Shown here: positions 4,776 to 5,090 of the stretch, piece after piece | Layout of the letters: each line of letters opens with the position of its first letter | Position numbering within the stretch: position 1 is the first letter of the stretch | NCBI GenBank assembly: GCA_036506395.1 | Contig: DASXRU010000071.1 | Coordinates: 1 to 5,090, forward strand | Reading direction: 5' to 3' | DNA length: 5,090 nt | Source: DASXRU01 sp036506395 | GTDB lineage: Bacteria; Acidobacteriota; Blastocatellia; Pyrinomonadales; Pyrinomonadaceae | Translations under genes and position numbers: made by a program | Notes under the pieces: model-generated | Told to the model about the DNA's origin: nothing | The model's input: the letters and a program-made list of their open reading frames with translations, nothing else | Databases searched by the model: none

Positions 4776-5090
4776 ATGAAATCCATCTTACTTTTAGTTC
4801 TTGGGGCCTACGTTGTAGCGGCCGTTCATTCGGTGCTTGCGTTTGTGAACAAGCGCCGCGTGCTGCAGCGCGTTTCCTGGCTCGCCTTGTTGACCGGGTT
4901 TGCTTTACACACTATCGCGCTAATTACCGGATGGGCCGGACAGCGTCGGTTCCCGCTTTTTAACTTGCCGGAAACGCTTTCGTTTCTGGCGTGGACGCTG
5001 GTCGCAGCCTACGGCCTGGTGTTGTACCGCTATCGCGCTCATGCGCTGGGCAGCTTTACGTTGCCACTGGTCGCCGGCCTGGTTCTGATC
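4776..5090 (+). CDS. ccsA: CcsA/HemX-type cytochrome c assembly membrane protein, 5' part
   Basis: An open frame runs from ATG 4776 to the window edge (105 codons) without a stop, so the gene is truncated by the window. Hydrophobic helices lie at about 3-24, 35-53 and 68-86, and a fourth begins near 93. GFALHTIAL (41-49, with His45 in helix 2), FPLFNLPETLSFLAW (59-73) and LGSFTLPL (91-98) match the N-terminal part of the CcsA/CcmC/HemX family, whose members handle haem in cytochrome c maturation or modulate haem synthesis. The full protein should be roughly 250-300 residues with more helices and further conserved histidines downstream. An in-frame TAG at 4740-4742 and no other start codon in between make ATG 4776 the only start. 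No clear Shine-Dalgarno is present. Such genes often precede haem-synthesis genes such as hemA, which cannot be checked here. CcsA as against HemX cannot be settled from this fragment. Confidence 0.82.
   Translation, partial: MKSILLLVLGAYVVAAVHSVLAFVNKRRVLQRVSWLALLTGFALHTIALITGWAGQRRFPLFNLPETLSFLAWTLVAAYGLVLYRYRAHALGSFTLPLVAGLVLI

Noticed and set aside
1..5090. CRISPR array, tRNA/rRNA genes, transposase or defence genes
   Set aside because: There are no regularly spaced direct repeats, no cloverleaf or rRNA-like sequence, and no open frame with transposase or defence motifs on either strand.

Overview
The window looks like chromosomal DNA from a soil-type Acidobacteriota, probably near Blastocatellia. 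The main evidence is a secreted VWA protein of the 'VWFA-related Acidobacterial domain' type at 3207-4535. GC-rich coding sequence and intergenic gaps filled with GC-rich inverted repeats fit this. The assignment is inferred from protein style; there is no rRNA or other marker gene here.

Layout. 1-171 is non-coding, with a small hairpin and a 7-bp tandem repeat. 172-1602 (minus) is a tight two-gene unit: a monofunctional proline dehydrogenase followed, after 12 bp, by a short NfeD-type membrane protein. 1603-1928 is a divergent intergenic region holding a large inverted repeat, a perfect 14-bp palindrome, a possible promoter and a 5'-UTR stem-loop. 1929-2261 (plus) is a small three-helix membrane protein of unknown function. 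It converges on an HD-superfamily hydrolase at 2330-2905 (minus). 2906-3206 has no gene and carries a second inverted repeat with perfect 29-bp arms. 3207-4535 (minus) is the secreted VWA protein, with a strong ribosome binding site. 4536-4775 is a divergent promoter region with a third inverted repeat in its middle. 4776-5090 (plus) is the 5' part of a CcsA/HemX-type cytochrome c assembly membrane protein, cut by the window edge.

How it works together. The genes are mostly ordinary housekeeping or lineage-typical genes: proline catabolism, membrane quality, a small metabolic hydrolase, a surface or periplasmic VWA protein, and haem/cytochrome maturation. Only the proline dehydrogenase and NfeD genes look co-transcribed. 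I see no defence system, mobile-element gene, CRISPR array or RNA gene.

The most unusual content is between the genes. Three intergenic gaps carry inverted-repeat doublets of three unrelated sequences. All share one architecture: two inverted arms, each able to form its own small hairpin, around a short spacer. That resembles REP doublets (REPINs). A further composite motif occurs as two direct copies flanking the small membrane-protein gene. No REP-associated transposase is encoded in the window, so any mobilising enzyme would be elsewhere in the genome.
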